From Cryptobacterium curtum DSM 15641 (lineage in GTDB: Bacteria; Actinomycetota; Coriobacteriia; Coriobacteriales; Eggerthellaceae): a stretch of DNA of 64,000 bases. The stretch spans positions 1,280,501-1,344,500 of the forward strand of contig NC_013170.1 of NCBI RefSeq assembly GCF_000023845.1, given 5' to 3'. Shown here one piece after another: positions 37,288 through 45,994 of this stretch. Both the position numbers and the translations under genes were made by a program. Within the stretch, counting starts at the first letter, position 1; each line of letters opens with the position of its first letter. Below the pieces are notes generated by a model. It had not been told where the DNA came from, did not search any database, and saw only the letters and a list, made by a program, of their open reading frames with translations.

Positions 37288-37380
37288 TGGCGGAGGAGGA
37301 GGGATTCGAACCCTCGTTACCCGGATTACGGGCAAAACGGTTTTCGAGACCGCCGCATTCAACCACTCTGCCACCCCTCC
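37288..37380 (-). tRNA. tRNA-Ser (anticodon CGA)
   Basis: Class II tRNA. The acceptor GGAGGGG pairs with CTCCTCC, the anticodon loop is CTCGAAA (CGA), and there is a long variable arm and T-loop GGTTCGAATCC. CCA is encoded (tgg on + at 37288-37290). The serine identity follows from the anticodon and the class II shape. Confidence 0.93.
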
Positions 37381-37483
37381 GTGGGTGGGCGACCACCCAT
37401 CGGTAGTCGCATTGCCGGATTACTGGCTTCTATAACGCAAAACCAAAGCTTTGCTTTTGAACCGCACGCAAGCGGAAAAGATC

Positions 37484-37575
37484 TGGCGGAGAGATGGGGA
37501 TTCGAACCCCAGATACCCTTTTGGGGCATACACGATTTCCAATCGTGCTCCTTCGACCAGCTCGGACATCTCTCC
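37484..37575 (-). tRNA. tRNA-Ser (anticodon GGA)
   Basis: Class II tRNA with acceptor GGAGAGA, anticodon loop in ATTGGAAAT (GGA), long variable arm and T-loop GGTTCGAATCC. CCA is encoded. It is about 100 bases from the first tRNA-Ser, on the same strand. Confidence 0.93.
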
Positions 37576-37810
37576 ATCAAGCCAAATGCTGCGCAGAAGC
37601 GTGGCAGCGAAACGGCAGTATACTCCATTCGCCGCCACGCACGCAACTTACCTTACGGGAAGCACACCTTGGGTTTCCAACCTAAAAGCCCTCGTACGTT
37701 TCAGCCTCAGTCAACCTCTGACCGCCACGGAACGAATACGCCTAAGCTACCCGTTATCCGGGTTTGATCAGAAGTCCTCAACGGGAGCAACGACAAGGCA
37801 GCACCTGGAC

Positions 37811-37837
37811 AAAAATCCTCTAACGAAGATTCGTTAG
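37811..37837 (-). terminator. Terminator after the PrsA-like gene
   Basis: The palindrome CTAACGAAGATTCGTTAG (37820-37837) is followed on the minus strand by AGGATTTTT. It lies directly after the stop codon of the upstream gene. Confidence 0.65.
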
Positions 37838-37839
37838 TG

Positions 37840-39054
37840 CTAGTTAGTGCTAGACGTACTCGCATCCGCAGATGAAGATGAACTGCTCGAAGCTTCACCC
37901 TGTGTACCCGTTGTATCGTCAGTAGAAGAAGCGCCATCGGTTGATTGGCTCGACGACTGATCACCAGAGCTGGAAGTTCCATTGCCTGGCATCAACGTGG
38001 TGCTATCAGAAGCGGGATACTTGGACATATCTACATCGTACGGCAGACCGCTCGGCATGTCTGTCTTTTCGATAGTGGCCTTTTCTTTATAATCTGCCAT
38101 CCACTGCTTATACGCCTGAGTCTCGTTGTTCGACTCAACCATCTTACGAATATAATCAATCAATTCAACGGGAACCTGATCGATTTCGGTGACCTCGTCA
38201 GGCGCCTCATATACATCGGTGCACTTGATAATGTGAATGCCATAATCGCTCATTACTAAGCCGCTTACCTGGCCCTTATCAAGATTGGTAAGCGCATCGG
38301 TATACGGCTGAACAAAGCGATTCAGCAAATCCCAACCCACGTTACCGCCATCTTGAGCAGAGACAGTATCGATTGAATATTCTTTAGCGGCATCCTCGAA
38401 GGAAATCTGTCCCGAGTTAATCTGGTCGAGTACCTTCTGGGCAGTATCAGAGTCGTCACTTGCGAATAAGATGTGCGAAGATTTCTTCGCCCCGCTAAAC
38501 GAGCGCGCATACTGCTGCGCATACGTAAGCAATTCTTCATCGCTTGCACCAGCTGTGCTTTCCGCAGTTACCTTTTCTTTCAGAGCATTCTCAAGCATCG
38601 CATTGTGCACGCTATCACGATAACCTTCTTCGGTTGTGCCCGCCTGTTTGAGAGCGCTTTGCCAGGCATCATCGTCGGAATAGTTTGCCTTCATAGAAGC
38701 AACTTGGGCATCGACGTCTTCATCGCTCACCGACACGCCGTTTTCTTCGGCAGCCTGACGAGTTAGGTCGATGCCAACAAAATAATCAATAATCTGATCG
38801 CGCACCTGAGAGGGGGTCATTGACGATTTTGCCATCCATTTACCCCAAGTATCTTCATCGGTGAGACCCTGTGTTTCACGGAAATTCTGAACAAAATCGG
38901 TAACGGTCTGTTCGGATATTTCCGTCCCATTGACGGTAGCAGCCACTCCAGAAGAAGCAGTGGACGAAGAAGATGAGCAAGCCACTATGCCAAGCATGCA
39001 TGCTGCCGAAAGAGCGCCCGTTACCACTAGACGCATAATGCGATGAGATCTCAT
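37840..39054 (-). CDS. PrsA/SurA-like peptidyl-prolyl isomerase lipoprotein
   Basis: A 404-residue extracytoplasmic foldase. The signal peptide ends at a lipobox (GIVAC), so the mature protein is a membrane-anchored lipoprotein. The N-terminal SurA-like helical part (AATVNGTEISEQ, VSDEDVDAQVASM) is followed by a parvulin-type PPIase domain (SSHILFASDDSDTAQKVLDQI, GGNVGWDLL, SDYGIHIIKC). The C-terminal 40 residues are Ser/Thr/Asp/Gly-rich and may be disordered. The ATG 39052-39054 is supported by AAGGATGG; an ATG at 39061-39063 lies inside the site. It helps secreted proteins to fold. No parvulin partner lies nearby. Confidence 0.88.
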   Translation of the reverse strand: MRSHRIMRLVVTGALSAACMLGIVACSSSSSTASSGVAATVNGTEISEQTVTDFVQNFRETQGLTDEDTWGKWMAKSSMTPSQVRDQIIDYFVGIDLTRQAAEENGVSVSDEDVDAQVASMKANYSDDDAWQSALKQAGTTEEGYRDSVHNAMLENALKEKVTAESTAGASDEELLTYAQQYARSFSGAKKSSHILFASDDSDTAQKVLDQINSGQISFEDAAKEYSIDTVSAQDGGNVGWDLLNRFVQPYTDALTNLDKGQVSGLVMSDYGIHIIKCTDVYEAPDEVTEIDQVPVELIDYIRKMVESNNETQAYKQWMADYKEKATIEKTDMPSGLPYDVDMSKYPASDSTTLMPGNGTSSSGDQSSSQSTDGASSTDDTTGTQGEASSSSSSSADASTSSTN

Positions 39055-39370
39055 GTAAACCATCCTTCGTTTTAATCGAATAGCGGTATTTTCCCATAAC
39101 CCTACACAGGCGATTTGCATTGCACAAGATGTTCATGTGTGACACATATCAACAGCGACAAATACTATGAGAAAGCTGCCTGTGTATTAGATATCCCAAA
39201 ATCTTCCCGCTTTGTGGCTAAGGACGCCAAATAAGTATCCAAATGCCAAGGAAGTCTCCATACACGTGTCGTAATGCTAAACGGCTCTAAACCTGATTCT
39301 AGTTCCCAGAGAAAATCCTGCGCGCATGCTCTAACGCCCCACCGCCCGTTAATTCCTCTACAATGGGTGT

Positions 39371-39895
39371 ATGAGTAACCAGAATCACAATCCGTACGCC
39401 TACTCACGTGCGCTGATGACGCGTGAGTTGGATGATCATCTGTCGGGAAGCCTCGAATCGCTCTTTCTGGTAGTGAGTACCCAAGAAATTTCTGCTATCG
39501 CGCATGATGCATTACAGAAAACAGCCGATGCGCTTGGCTATGGAAACAATGGTGCTACATTCCTTACGCTTCCTGCCTCACCAAATGAAGAAACGCCCAG
39601 TCAAACCAATCAAACTGACCATCAAAACGTACAGCGAATTATTGAAGGCCTTGATCCACTCTGTCTTATAGCGACAGATGTACGAGCCGCTAACAGTATC
39701 GGTGCAGCATACGACACGAATGTTTCTTCACAGACGAAAGCCATCAGTTACAGCGGACGAATTGCAGGACGCGAGACACGGGTATTCGACGATTTCAATA
39801 CCCTGGTGACAACCGAAGCAGGTAAGCAGCACGCCTGGGCGCTCTTGAAAACACTGCCAACATTCTCTGGGATTGAAAACTCGGCAAAACGATAA
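39371..39895 (+). CDS. Hypothetical protein upstream of a gene remnant
   Basis: A 174-residue protein from ATG 39371, with no family assignment. Starts MSNQNHNPYAYSRALMTRELDDHLSG; a Pro/Asn/Gln/Thr-rich stretch lies near the middle and a CLIATDVRAANSIGAAYD segment follows. No signal peptide or transmembrane segment is seen, and the ribosome site is weak. The plus strand is against the prevailing minus orientation. It is immediately followed by the decayed PPDK-regulator fragment. Confidence is limited by the missing family match. Confidence 0.55.
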   Translation: MSNQNHNPYAYSRALMTRELDDHLSGSLESLFLVVSTQEISAIAHDALQKTADALGYGNNGATFLTLPASPNEETPSQTNQTDHQNVQRIIEGLDPLCLIATDVRAANSIGAAYDTNVSSQTKAISYSGRIAGRETRVFDDFNTLVTTEAGKQHAWALLKTLPTFSGIENSAKR

Positions 39896-39896
39896 G

Positions 39897-39995
39897 AACT
39901 TTAAGATCGAGTACACGATTGCTCACGATGACGGCCGCAACCCGCAAGATCTTCCCCTTGCCGACATCGTGCTACATCGCGAAGGAGTGATATAG
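39897..39995 (+). pseudogene. Remnant of a pyruvate phosphate dikinase regulatory protein gene (C-terminal region)
   Basis: In this frame the bases encode FKIEYTIAHDDGRNPQDLP followed by LADIVL and then a TAG at 39993-39995. The pattern (K/A)IEYT(V)AHDDGR...ADIVL is the start of the ADP-dependent kinase/phosphorylase domain of the YqfL/PpsR (PPDK regulatory) family, which normally continues GVSRTSKTPLSMYLA. Here the continuation is lost. It is a short fragment without start or active site, so it is treated as a decayed relic. Confidence 0.6.
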
Positions 39996-40272
39996 ATCGC
40001 AAGAACTCTCAAATCGGGATAAAACGGGTTGTGGTTTAAGGATTTCAGGCTTAGTCATAAAGCCTTTAAGACCGCTCTATTACAGAAATGCGGATGCCAC
40101 CGTTGGAGGAGGGTGACATCCGCGTCAGACGAGGAAAGCATAAAGCTTTCGGAAGAGTGACTTCACTATAAGAGTTATATTATTCTTAGTAAAGAATAAT
40201 ATAACAATACTGAGATTTCTTTCTTCCTACCTCGCCTTATAAGCGTTTGAACTGCAGAAATACCCTGCTTTT
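39996..40272. other. Non-coding region with a 14-bp perfect palindrome and other hairpins
   Basis: The hairpin at 40174-40205 has 14-bp arms (GTTATATTATTCTT and its complement) around AGTA. A second hairpin near 40092-40125 pairs CGGATG with CATCCG and continues with CACC/GGTG. A third is GAAAGC/GCTTTC at about 40135-40150. No ORF is supported. These may be a regulatory RNA or decayed repeat material from the relic gene. Confidence 0.5.
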
Positions 40273-40542
40273 TTAAATGGAGAACATGTAGTCGAATACA
40301 TCCTGACGCTGCAAGGTTAATTGAACACCAAGCGTTTCGGCTACCTCGGCAAGCTTTTCTTGCACTTCGTTGAAATCAGCGCAATCAGTGTCGAGCGTTA
40401 CTAACATCGTCATGCTGAATACGCCTTCAAGAATCGTCTGAGAGATATCGTCAATATTAGCTTGGCATTCGGCGAGCGCCACAGCAACTGCCGCTACAAT
40501 GCCGCTGCGGTCTTTACCAAGAACGGAGATTACGCACTTCAT
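40273..40542 (-). CDS. ACT domain protein (UPF0237 family)
   Basis: An 89-residue stand-alone ACT domain. MKCVISVLGKDRSGIVAAVAVALAECQANIDDISQTILEG is the classical ACT fold start with the GxxD-R-SG loop. ACT domains bind small ligands, usually amino acids, and regulate enzymes. No partner enzyme lies in the same operon here. The whole protein is one domain, so its target is elsewhere. The ATG 40540-40542 has AAGGATC upstream. Confidence 0.9.
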   Translation of the reverse strand: MKCVISVLGKDRSGIVAAVAVALAECQANIDDISQTILEGVFSMTMLVTLDTDCADFNEVQEKLAEVAETLGVQLTLQRQDVFDYMFSI

Positions 40543-40792
40543 ATTTGATCCTTTCCTTACTGCCCCACCATTGTACCGATACGATGTGAGAAGCTGTACA
40601 ACTAAGACAACAGTACGACTAACCGCACAACTAAAAGCAACGGTATAGCCCAGATAAATCCAGAGAGCTCATGTACCTGTCACTCAACGCACTACCCCCG
40701 CCTGCTCAGCATTCGCTCAGTGTCATCCAATAGCTGATCTCTCACCGATTTCTCTGTGTGAAGTACCGCGCCAATTTTTCTGTACGAAGTAA

Positions 40793-41389
40793 CTAGCGCT
40801 GAAAGATAAGTGAAAGTGCCTCGGCACGTGTCGCAGGATTGCGTCTGAACAAACCCCGTACGGCACTTGTTGTCGTTTTGCTGCCCGGCTTTTTTACTCC
40901 GCGCATGCTCATGCACAAGTGTTCTGCTTCCATCACCACAATAACCCCTTGCGGATGCAGCTGTTCAACCAGCGTATCGGCTATCTGACTTGTTAGGCGC
41001 TCTTGCACCTGCGGGCGCCGTGCAAACGCATCCACCAGCCGTGCCAGCTTGGATATACCACAAATACGCCCATCTTCAGCCGGCACATACGCCACATGAG
41101 CGCGACCAAAAAAGGGTGCCAGATGATGTTCGCACATCGAATAAAACGGGATATCACGCACAAGAACCATTTCTTCGTGGTTCTCATCGAAGGTCGTTTC
41201 GAAATACGATGCTGGATCTGCATACAAACCCGCAAAGCATTCCGCATACATCTTCGCGACACGCTCAGGTGTCTTGCGCAAGCCTTCGCGGTTAGGGTCT
41301 TCCCCTACCCCTTCTAAGATAAGGCGAACGCCTTGTGCCACCTTGTCCAAGTCCATTCGAGTGCCCGTGATATCCAAATCGTTGCTCAT
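40793..41389 (-). CDS. folE: GTP cyclohydrolase I
   Basis: FolE, 198 residues, catalyses the first step of folate (and pterin) synthesis: GTP to dihydroneopterin triphosphate. Zinc and active-site residues appear in [20 protein letters not shown] and later in the [10 protein letters not shown] motif with the second cysteine. The start ATG 41387-41389 lies 18 bases from the stop of the exonuclease III gene. A 30-base degenerate direct repeat lies in the 3' flank (about 40740-40795). Confidence 0.95.
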   Translation of the reverse strand: MSNDLDITGTRMDLDKVAQGVRLILEGVGEDPNREGLRKTPERVAKMYAECFAGLYADPASYFETTFDENHEEMVLVRDIPFYSMCEHHLAPFFGRAHVAYVPAEDGRICGISKLARLVDAFARRPQVQERLTSQIADTLVEQLHPQGVIVVMEAEHLCMSMRGVKKPGSKTTTSAVRGLFRRNPATRAEALSLIFQR

Positions 41390-41407
41390 ACGATGATCTC
41401 TTTTCCT

Positions 41408-42196
41408 TTATAGGTCGATATCAAGCGACACCGGACAGTGGTCGCTTCCAAATAAATCGGCGTGTATACGCGCTGCACGCACGCGGTCGGCGAGACTCTT
41501 GCTGACAAGAAAATAGTCAATGCGCCACCCAGCGTTATTTGCCCGCGCATTGAAACGATAACTCCACCAGGAATAAGCACCCACTTCAGTAGGGTTTAAT
41601 AGGCGAAAGGTATCAACAAAGCCCGCATCAAGAAGCTTGGTGAACTTTTCGCGCTCTTCGTCGGAAAAACCTGCATTACCACGATTCGACTTCGGATTCT
41701 TCAAATCGATTTCTTCATGGGCAACATTAAAATCGCCGCACATGATAACTGGCTTCGGCTGCGCGGTATCAGGCCCTAAGGGCGTTGTGCCCTTTTCAAG
41801 CCCCTTGCAGAAATCGCGGAACGCATCATCCCATTCCATGCGATGGTCGATACGCGCGAGTTCGTTTTGCGCGTTGGGCGTATACACATCGACGAACCAA
41901 AATTCAGGAAATTCCAGTGCACAAATACGGCCTTCGGTATCAAGATGCGGTACGCCCAGACCATGAAGAACCTGTAGTGGCTTTTGTCGTGCGTAGACTG
42001 CCGTACCCGAATAGCCTTTGCGCTCCGCGTAGCTCCAGTGACTTTCATAATCGGGAAACTCTAGGTCAATCTGACCTTCTTGCAATTTTGTTTCCTGCAG
42101 AGCAAACACATCGGCCTTAAGCGAAGTGAATATATCAGAGAAGCCTTTTTTCTCGGCAGCACGAAGCCCATTGACATTCCACGAGACCAAACGCAT
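41408..42196 (-). CDS. xth: Exodeoxyribonuclease III
   Basis: An AP endonuclease/3'-5' exonuclease for base-excision repair, 262 residues from ATG 42194-42196 (AAAGGA upstream). The EEP fold is clear: MRLVSWNVNGLRAAEKKGF, LQETKLQEGQIDLEF, YSGTAVYAR, CGDFNVAHEEIDL, and SDHCPVSLDIDL at the end, with metal residues in QETK, GDFN and SDH. It lies upstream of folE. The longer frame (to 42361) has no family sequence. Confidence 0.95.
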   Translation of the reverse strand: MRLVSWNVNGLRAAEKKGFSDIFTSLKADVFALQETKLQEGQIDLEFPDYESHWSYAERKGYSGTAVYARQKPLQVLHGLGVPHLDTEGRICALEFPEFWFVDVYTPNAQNELARIDHRMEWDDAFRDFCKGLEKGTTPLGPDTAQPKPVIMCGDFNVAHEEIDLKNPKSNRGNAGFSDEEREKFTKLLDAGFVDTFRLLNPTEVGAYSWWSYRFNARANNAGWRIDYFLVSKSLADRVRAARIHADLFGSDHCPVSLDIDL

Positions 42197-42293
42197 GAAT
42201 ATCCTTTCTGTACTGGTTGCCAACTGATGCCTTAAACCAGTGCTGATGTCTGATGTACGATATCTGATATCAGTGTATACGAGTAGGATACAA

Positions 42294-42329
42294 AAGGACG
42301 CCCCCGCGCGACTGCACGAGGACGTCCTT
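42294..42329 (-). terminator. Terminator after the FAD reductase gene
   Basis: AAGGACG (42294-42300) pairs with CGTCCTT (42323-42329) around a GC-rich loop. On the minus strand it ends in a short T-run (TTTTG). It lies between the reductase stop and exonuclease III. Confidence 0.65.
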
Positions 42330-42396
42330 ACGAAAACGGCGGAAACAGATAGCTGTCGCAACCGTTAAACGTGATAGATACCTACTTGATAACTAT

Positions 42397-43911
42397 CTAC
42401 TTAATAGCAGCTGCAACAACTTCGCCCACATTGCGTCCGAACGTCGTGATGTCGCACACGGCATTGCCACCAATACGGTTGTTGCCGTGGATGCCACCCG
42501 TTACTTCACCAGCAGCATACAGACCAGGAATCTTTGAGCCATCTGCCTTGAGAGCTTCGTTATTGTCGTTGATCTTAATGCCACCCATTTCATGATGAAT
42601 GCCTGGCGTAACCTTGATGGCATAGTAGTTACCATCAACAAAAGCAATGCAGCTCTTCGTGCGACCGAATTCGTCGGTAGCCCCACTGGTGGTAATCGCG
42701 TTGTATGCATCGACCGTTGCCTGCAACGTTGCAGCATCGACACCGATCTTGCTTGCCAGATCATCCAAGCTGGACCCGGTGACGACCAAGCCCTTCTTTT
42801 CATAGCTGTTCTTGATTGCCTTGTTGGCATCGTACACGGTCTGGTCGAATACCTCCCAGGCGTACTTACCGGGTTGTTCAAGTTCGGCTGCCGACACCTT
42901 ATCGCGCGTACTCATTTCATCAAAGAAGCGCTTGCCATCTTGGTTAACCAGAATGGCGCCGCTACCACGAACAGCCTCTGCGATCAGGGGAGCGGGCTGA
43001 CCCGAATTGCCACCCTCGACCACGCCAACTGTCGGATGGATCTGGATTTGATCCATCTGCACTAGTTCAGCACCAACTGCTTCGGCCATGGTATAGCCAT
43101 CGCCAGTTGCACTTGGCTGGTTTGTCGAGCTGTAATCGGCAAGGTCAGGACGATACTTCGAAATAAGTTCTTTATTGGAACCCAAGCCACCCGACGCCAT
43201 AATGACGGCCTTAGCTTTATAGGTGGTTTCACGGCCCTTGCTATCCTGAGCCTTCACGCCGACCACTGCGCCTGAATCATCAAGCACCAATTCGGTTGCA
43301 GTCATGCTCTTTTCAACTTCGATGCGGCGATTGTTTACCTGTGATTCCAGACCCGGCACCAACGTGGCACCAACGGCCGATCCATCGGTCGGACGATGGC
43401 AGCGCTTTACTGACATGCCACCCGTTGACGTGATGTTGTCAAGCACGATACCCAGTTCATCAAGCCAGTCGATCGTAGCGGCTGAATGATCGCACATGAA
43501 ATGCACCAGCACCGGATCACCGGTGTTGTGACCACCATCAAGTGTTTCCTGAGCAAACAGTTCGTTGCTGTCTTCAATACCCTGTTCTTTTTGGAACTTT
43601 GTTTCAGAAGCATTCATACCGCTTGAGCTGAAGCTGGTATTTCCACCAACTGCTTCGGCCTTTTCAAGCAGAATAACATCTTGCACACCTGCATCGTACG
43701 CAGCAATAGCTGCAGACATACCTGCGCCACCAGCACCAATAATAATGATATCGTGAGACTGTTCCTTACCTTCAGAAGAAGACGAACCGCTTCCTTTCGG
43801 CTGAGAGCAGCCTGCCACTCCGAGAGCGCCGAGTGCAGCAGCGCCTGCAGCACCTGCAAGGAATACACGGCGTGATACACCTGTGCCTGATACGATTTGT
43901 TGGTTACTCAT
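42397..43911 (-). CDS. Tat-exported FAD-dependent fumarate-reductase-like flavoprotein
   Basis: A 504-residue flavoprotein of the fumarate/urocanate/other-reductase family (FAD-binding_2). The twin-arginine RRVFLAGAAG near residue 11 and a lipobox GVAGC give a Tat/lipoprotein signal. FAD binding: IIIIGAGGAGMSAAIAA and GGNTSFSSSGMNA; active-site block near the end, GGIHGNNRIGGNAVCDITTFGR; and RFFDEMSTRD. There is no N-terminal cytochrome or FMN-binding domain, so an electron donor must be separate. ATG 43909-43911 with GAGG upstream is the start. Such reductases are numerous in Eggerthellaceae; the substrate cannot be named. Confidence 0.85.
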   Translation of the reverse strand: MSNQQIVSGTGVSRRVFLAGAAGAAALGALGVAGCSQPKGSGSSSSEGKEQSHDIIIIGAGGAGMSAAIAAYDAGVQDVILLEKAEAVGGNTSFSSSGMNASETKFQKEQGIEDSNELFAQETLDGGHNTGDPVLVHFMCDHSAATIDWLDELGIVLDNITSTGGMSVKRCHRPTDGSAVGATLVPGLESQVNNRRIEVEKSMTATELVLDDSGAVVGVKAQDSKGRETTYKAKAVIMASGGLGSNKELISKYRPDLADYSSTNQPSATGDGYTMAEAVGAELVQMDQIQIHPTVGVVEGGNSGQPAPLIAEAVRGSGAILVNQDGKRFFDEMSTRDKVSAAELEQPGKYAWEVFDQTVYDANKAIKNSYEKKGLVVTGSSLDDLASKIGVDAATLQATVDAYNAITTSGATDEFGRTKSCIAFVDGNYYAIKVTPGIHHEMGGIKINDNNEALKADGSKIPGLYAAGEVTGGIHGNNRIGGNAVCDITTFGRNVGEVVAAAIK

Positions 43912-44093
43912 CTTTCCCCTCTCTGTCATTATCCGCACACAGAAGTGAAAGCACACTTTCAAGCAACTGCCCTTTGGATAACCGACACCAACATCTTATA
44001 CTTTACCACTGTTTAGGCTGATTAAAGCTCTTTTTATTATTTTGTTAGCGGAATAATAGCAATTACCATGAGAAGAAACAAATATGCAAACTA

Positions 44094-44825
44094 TTAATGC
44101 TTGCGAGTAGAAGAAGCCGCCATGGTGTCACTTGTGTTAGCTCCGGCAGAAGCTTTTGTAGACGTGTCAGTACCAGATACCCCAGCAGCCGCAGACTTCC
44201 CTTTGCTGAACAGGTGTGTAAAAAAGTTCCCGTGCGCCTGAGCCTGCGCCTTTGCATCACGCTTGGCTGCTTCGGCCTCACCCAATTTACGAGCTTCAGC
44301 AGCTTCCTTCTGGGCAGCAGCCTTTTCAGCCTTGCGCGCACGCGTTGCTGCCTTTGAACGTCCGGCCATCATCCGGTCGGCATAAGCACGACGAATTTTG
44401 CGCACCTTGCCCATATCAACCCAGATAGCGAAGATCAGTAGAGCATAGCCGACACCCAAAAGCACATAGCTTGCTACCGCAGAATCAGGAATGGCTATCT
44501 GCACCACAAAGGACAGCGCCGTTAAAGAAAGTGCAAGTACAATCGAAACCCACCAATAACGCCGCCACCGATGATATTCAGGCGTATCAGGGTTGTAATA
44601 CCGCGCCCGCGCTTCGCGTTCCTGTTGCTTTTTTGAAGCAGCTGCATTACCACCACCAGAAAGGCGCGATAAGAACCCTCGTGAAGCAGCTTGTTTCTTG
44701 CCGCTTGCCACACGCACACTGGCACCCGCCTTTGACACCGGCTTAGCCGATGCGGCGCTTTTTCTTGTTTTGCCAGTGCGATCGTCGCTTTGATAGCGTT
44801 CGTTCATAGGATTGCGTTGGGTCAT
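44094..44825 (-). CDS. DUF3043-like membrane protein
   Basis: A 243-residue protein with a basic N-terminal tail (Lys/Ser/Ala/Arg-rich), the block YYNPDTPEYHRWRRYWW near residue 75, two transmembrane helices (VSIVLALSLTALSFVVQIAI and ASYVLLGVGYALLIFAIWV), and an Ala/Lys-rich coiled tail with RKAEKAAAQKEAAEARKL. This pattern is like the DUF3043 family of actinobacterial membrane proteins. Function is unknown. The ATG 44823-44825 has GGAGC 12 bases upstream. purC lies downstream. Confidence 0.7.
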   Translation of the reverse strand: MTQRNPMNERYQSDDRTGKTRKSAASAKPVSKAGASVRVASGKKQAASRGFLSRLSGGGNAAASKKQQEREARARYYNPDTPEYHRWRRYWWVSIVLALSLTALSFVVQIAIPDSAVASYVLLGVGYALLIFAIWVDMGKVRKIRRAYADRMMAGRSKAATRARKAEKAAAQKEAAEARKLGEAEAAKRDAKAQAQAHGNFFTHLFSKGKSAAAGVSGTDTSTKASAGANTSDTMAASSTRKH

Positions 44826-44927
44826 AAGGCGGTTTGCTCCTCAATGATGAATACGTATTGGATAGATACGTATTGTTGTTTGCTCTTAGTTGTTGGTGTA
44901 GTAGCTGTTACCTCTTACTTGGTACTG

Positions 44928-45800
44928 CTACTTTTGAAACGATGTGCCCGTAATAAGCTCGTATGCCTGAATGTATTTCTCGCTTGTCTTTTGAACAACG
45001 TCTTCAGGCAAATGCGGTGGATTACCACTGCGATCCCAATTAGCATTGAGCCAATTGCGCACAAACTGCTTATCAAAGCTCGGCTGTACCTCGCCTTCAC
45101 GATAGGTGGCAGCTGCCCAGAAGCGGCTGCTATCAGGTGTGAGCACTTCATCGGCCAGAATAACCTTACCGTCAACAACACCAAACTCAAATTTGGTATC
45201 GGCAATGATAATACCTTGTTGAGCTGCATGATCAGCCGCTTTCTCATACACCGCAAGCGTCAAGTCACGCAAGGTAGTCGCAGCTTGTTCCCCCACAAGA
45301 TCAACAGTCGTATCGAAGCTGATGTTTTCGTCGTGCCCACCAATTTCAGCCTTGGTAGATGGAGTAAAGAGCGCGGTGGGAAGCTTGGATGATTCAGTCA
45401 GCCCCTCGGGCAGCTGAATGCCGCACACTGTGCCATTCTTACGATACGACGCAAGACCACTTCCGGTAAGGTACCCACGCACAATACACTCCACTGGATA
45501 CATCTGGGCCTTGCGCACCAACATGAACCGCCCATCGAGATATTCTTCATACGGCTTGAATTCATCTGGAAGATCAGCAACATCCGTGCTGATTACATGG
45601 TTGTCAACAATATCTGCCAGCAGGTCAAACCAAAAGCGAGAAAGCTGCGTGAGAACTTTGCCTTTATAGGGAATCTCATCTTCAAGAACGTAATCGAATG
45701 CTGATATGCGATCGGTAGCCACCAGCAACAGCTTATCGCCCAAATCATAGAGATCGCGCACTTTACCCTGAGCGTCGGGTTTCAGTTCTATACCAGACAT
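44928..45800 (-). CDS. purC: SAICAR synthase
   Basis: Phosphoribosylaminoimidazole-succinocarboxamide synthase, 290 residues. Family blocks: [41 protein letters not shown]-like [11 protein letters not shown], and later ADTKFEFG. The ATG 45798-45800 fits the GGAAGGGG site best (nine bases); an ATG at 45807 lies too close. Catalyses the ATP-dependent joining of aspartate in purine synthesis. A purine gene like purA/purD but in a separate operon; it is upstream of the DUF3043-like gene. Confidence 0.95.
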   Translation of the reverse strand: MSGIELKPDAQGKVRDLYDLGDKLLLVATDRISAFDYVLEDEIPYKGKVLTQLSRFWFDLLADIVDNHVISTDVADLPDEFKPYEEYLDGRFMLVRKAQMYPVECIVRGYLTGSGLASYRKNGTVCGIQLPEGLTESSKLPTALFTPSTKAEIGGHDENISFDTTVDLVGEQAATTLRDLTLAVYEKAADHAAQQGIIIADTKFEFGVVDGKVILADEVLTPDSSRFWAAATYREGEVQPSFDKQFVRNWLNANWDRSGNPPHLPEDVVQKTSEKYIQAYELITGTSFQK

Positions 45801-45994
45801 TGTGTTCATCCCCTTCCGGCTGCCCGAGAGCACTTCTACCCCAGCAACCAATATACACACAGACATTAATGCCGCGCAGCCATACTATCAAGCAAGCACT
45901 TTCTAAACGCTGTAACTATCACTCGTAGCACACGGTAAAGTTACTCGCATCAACCCTTCAGTGGGCCACGCGCATCAATCCGTACAATAAAGCG

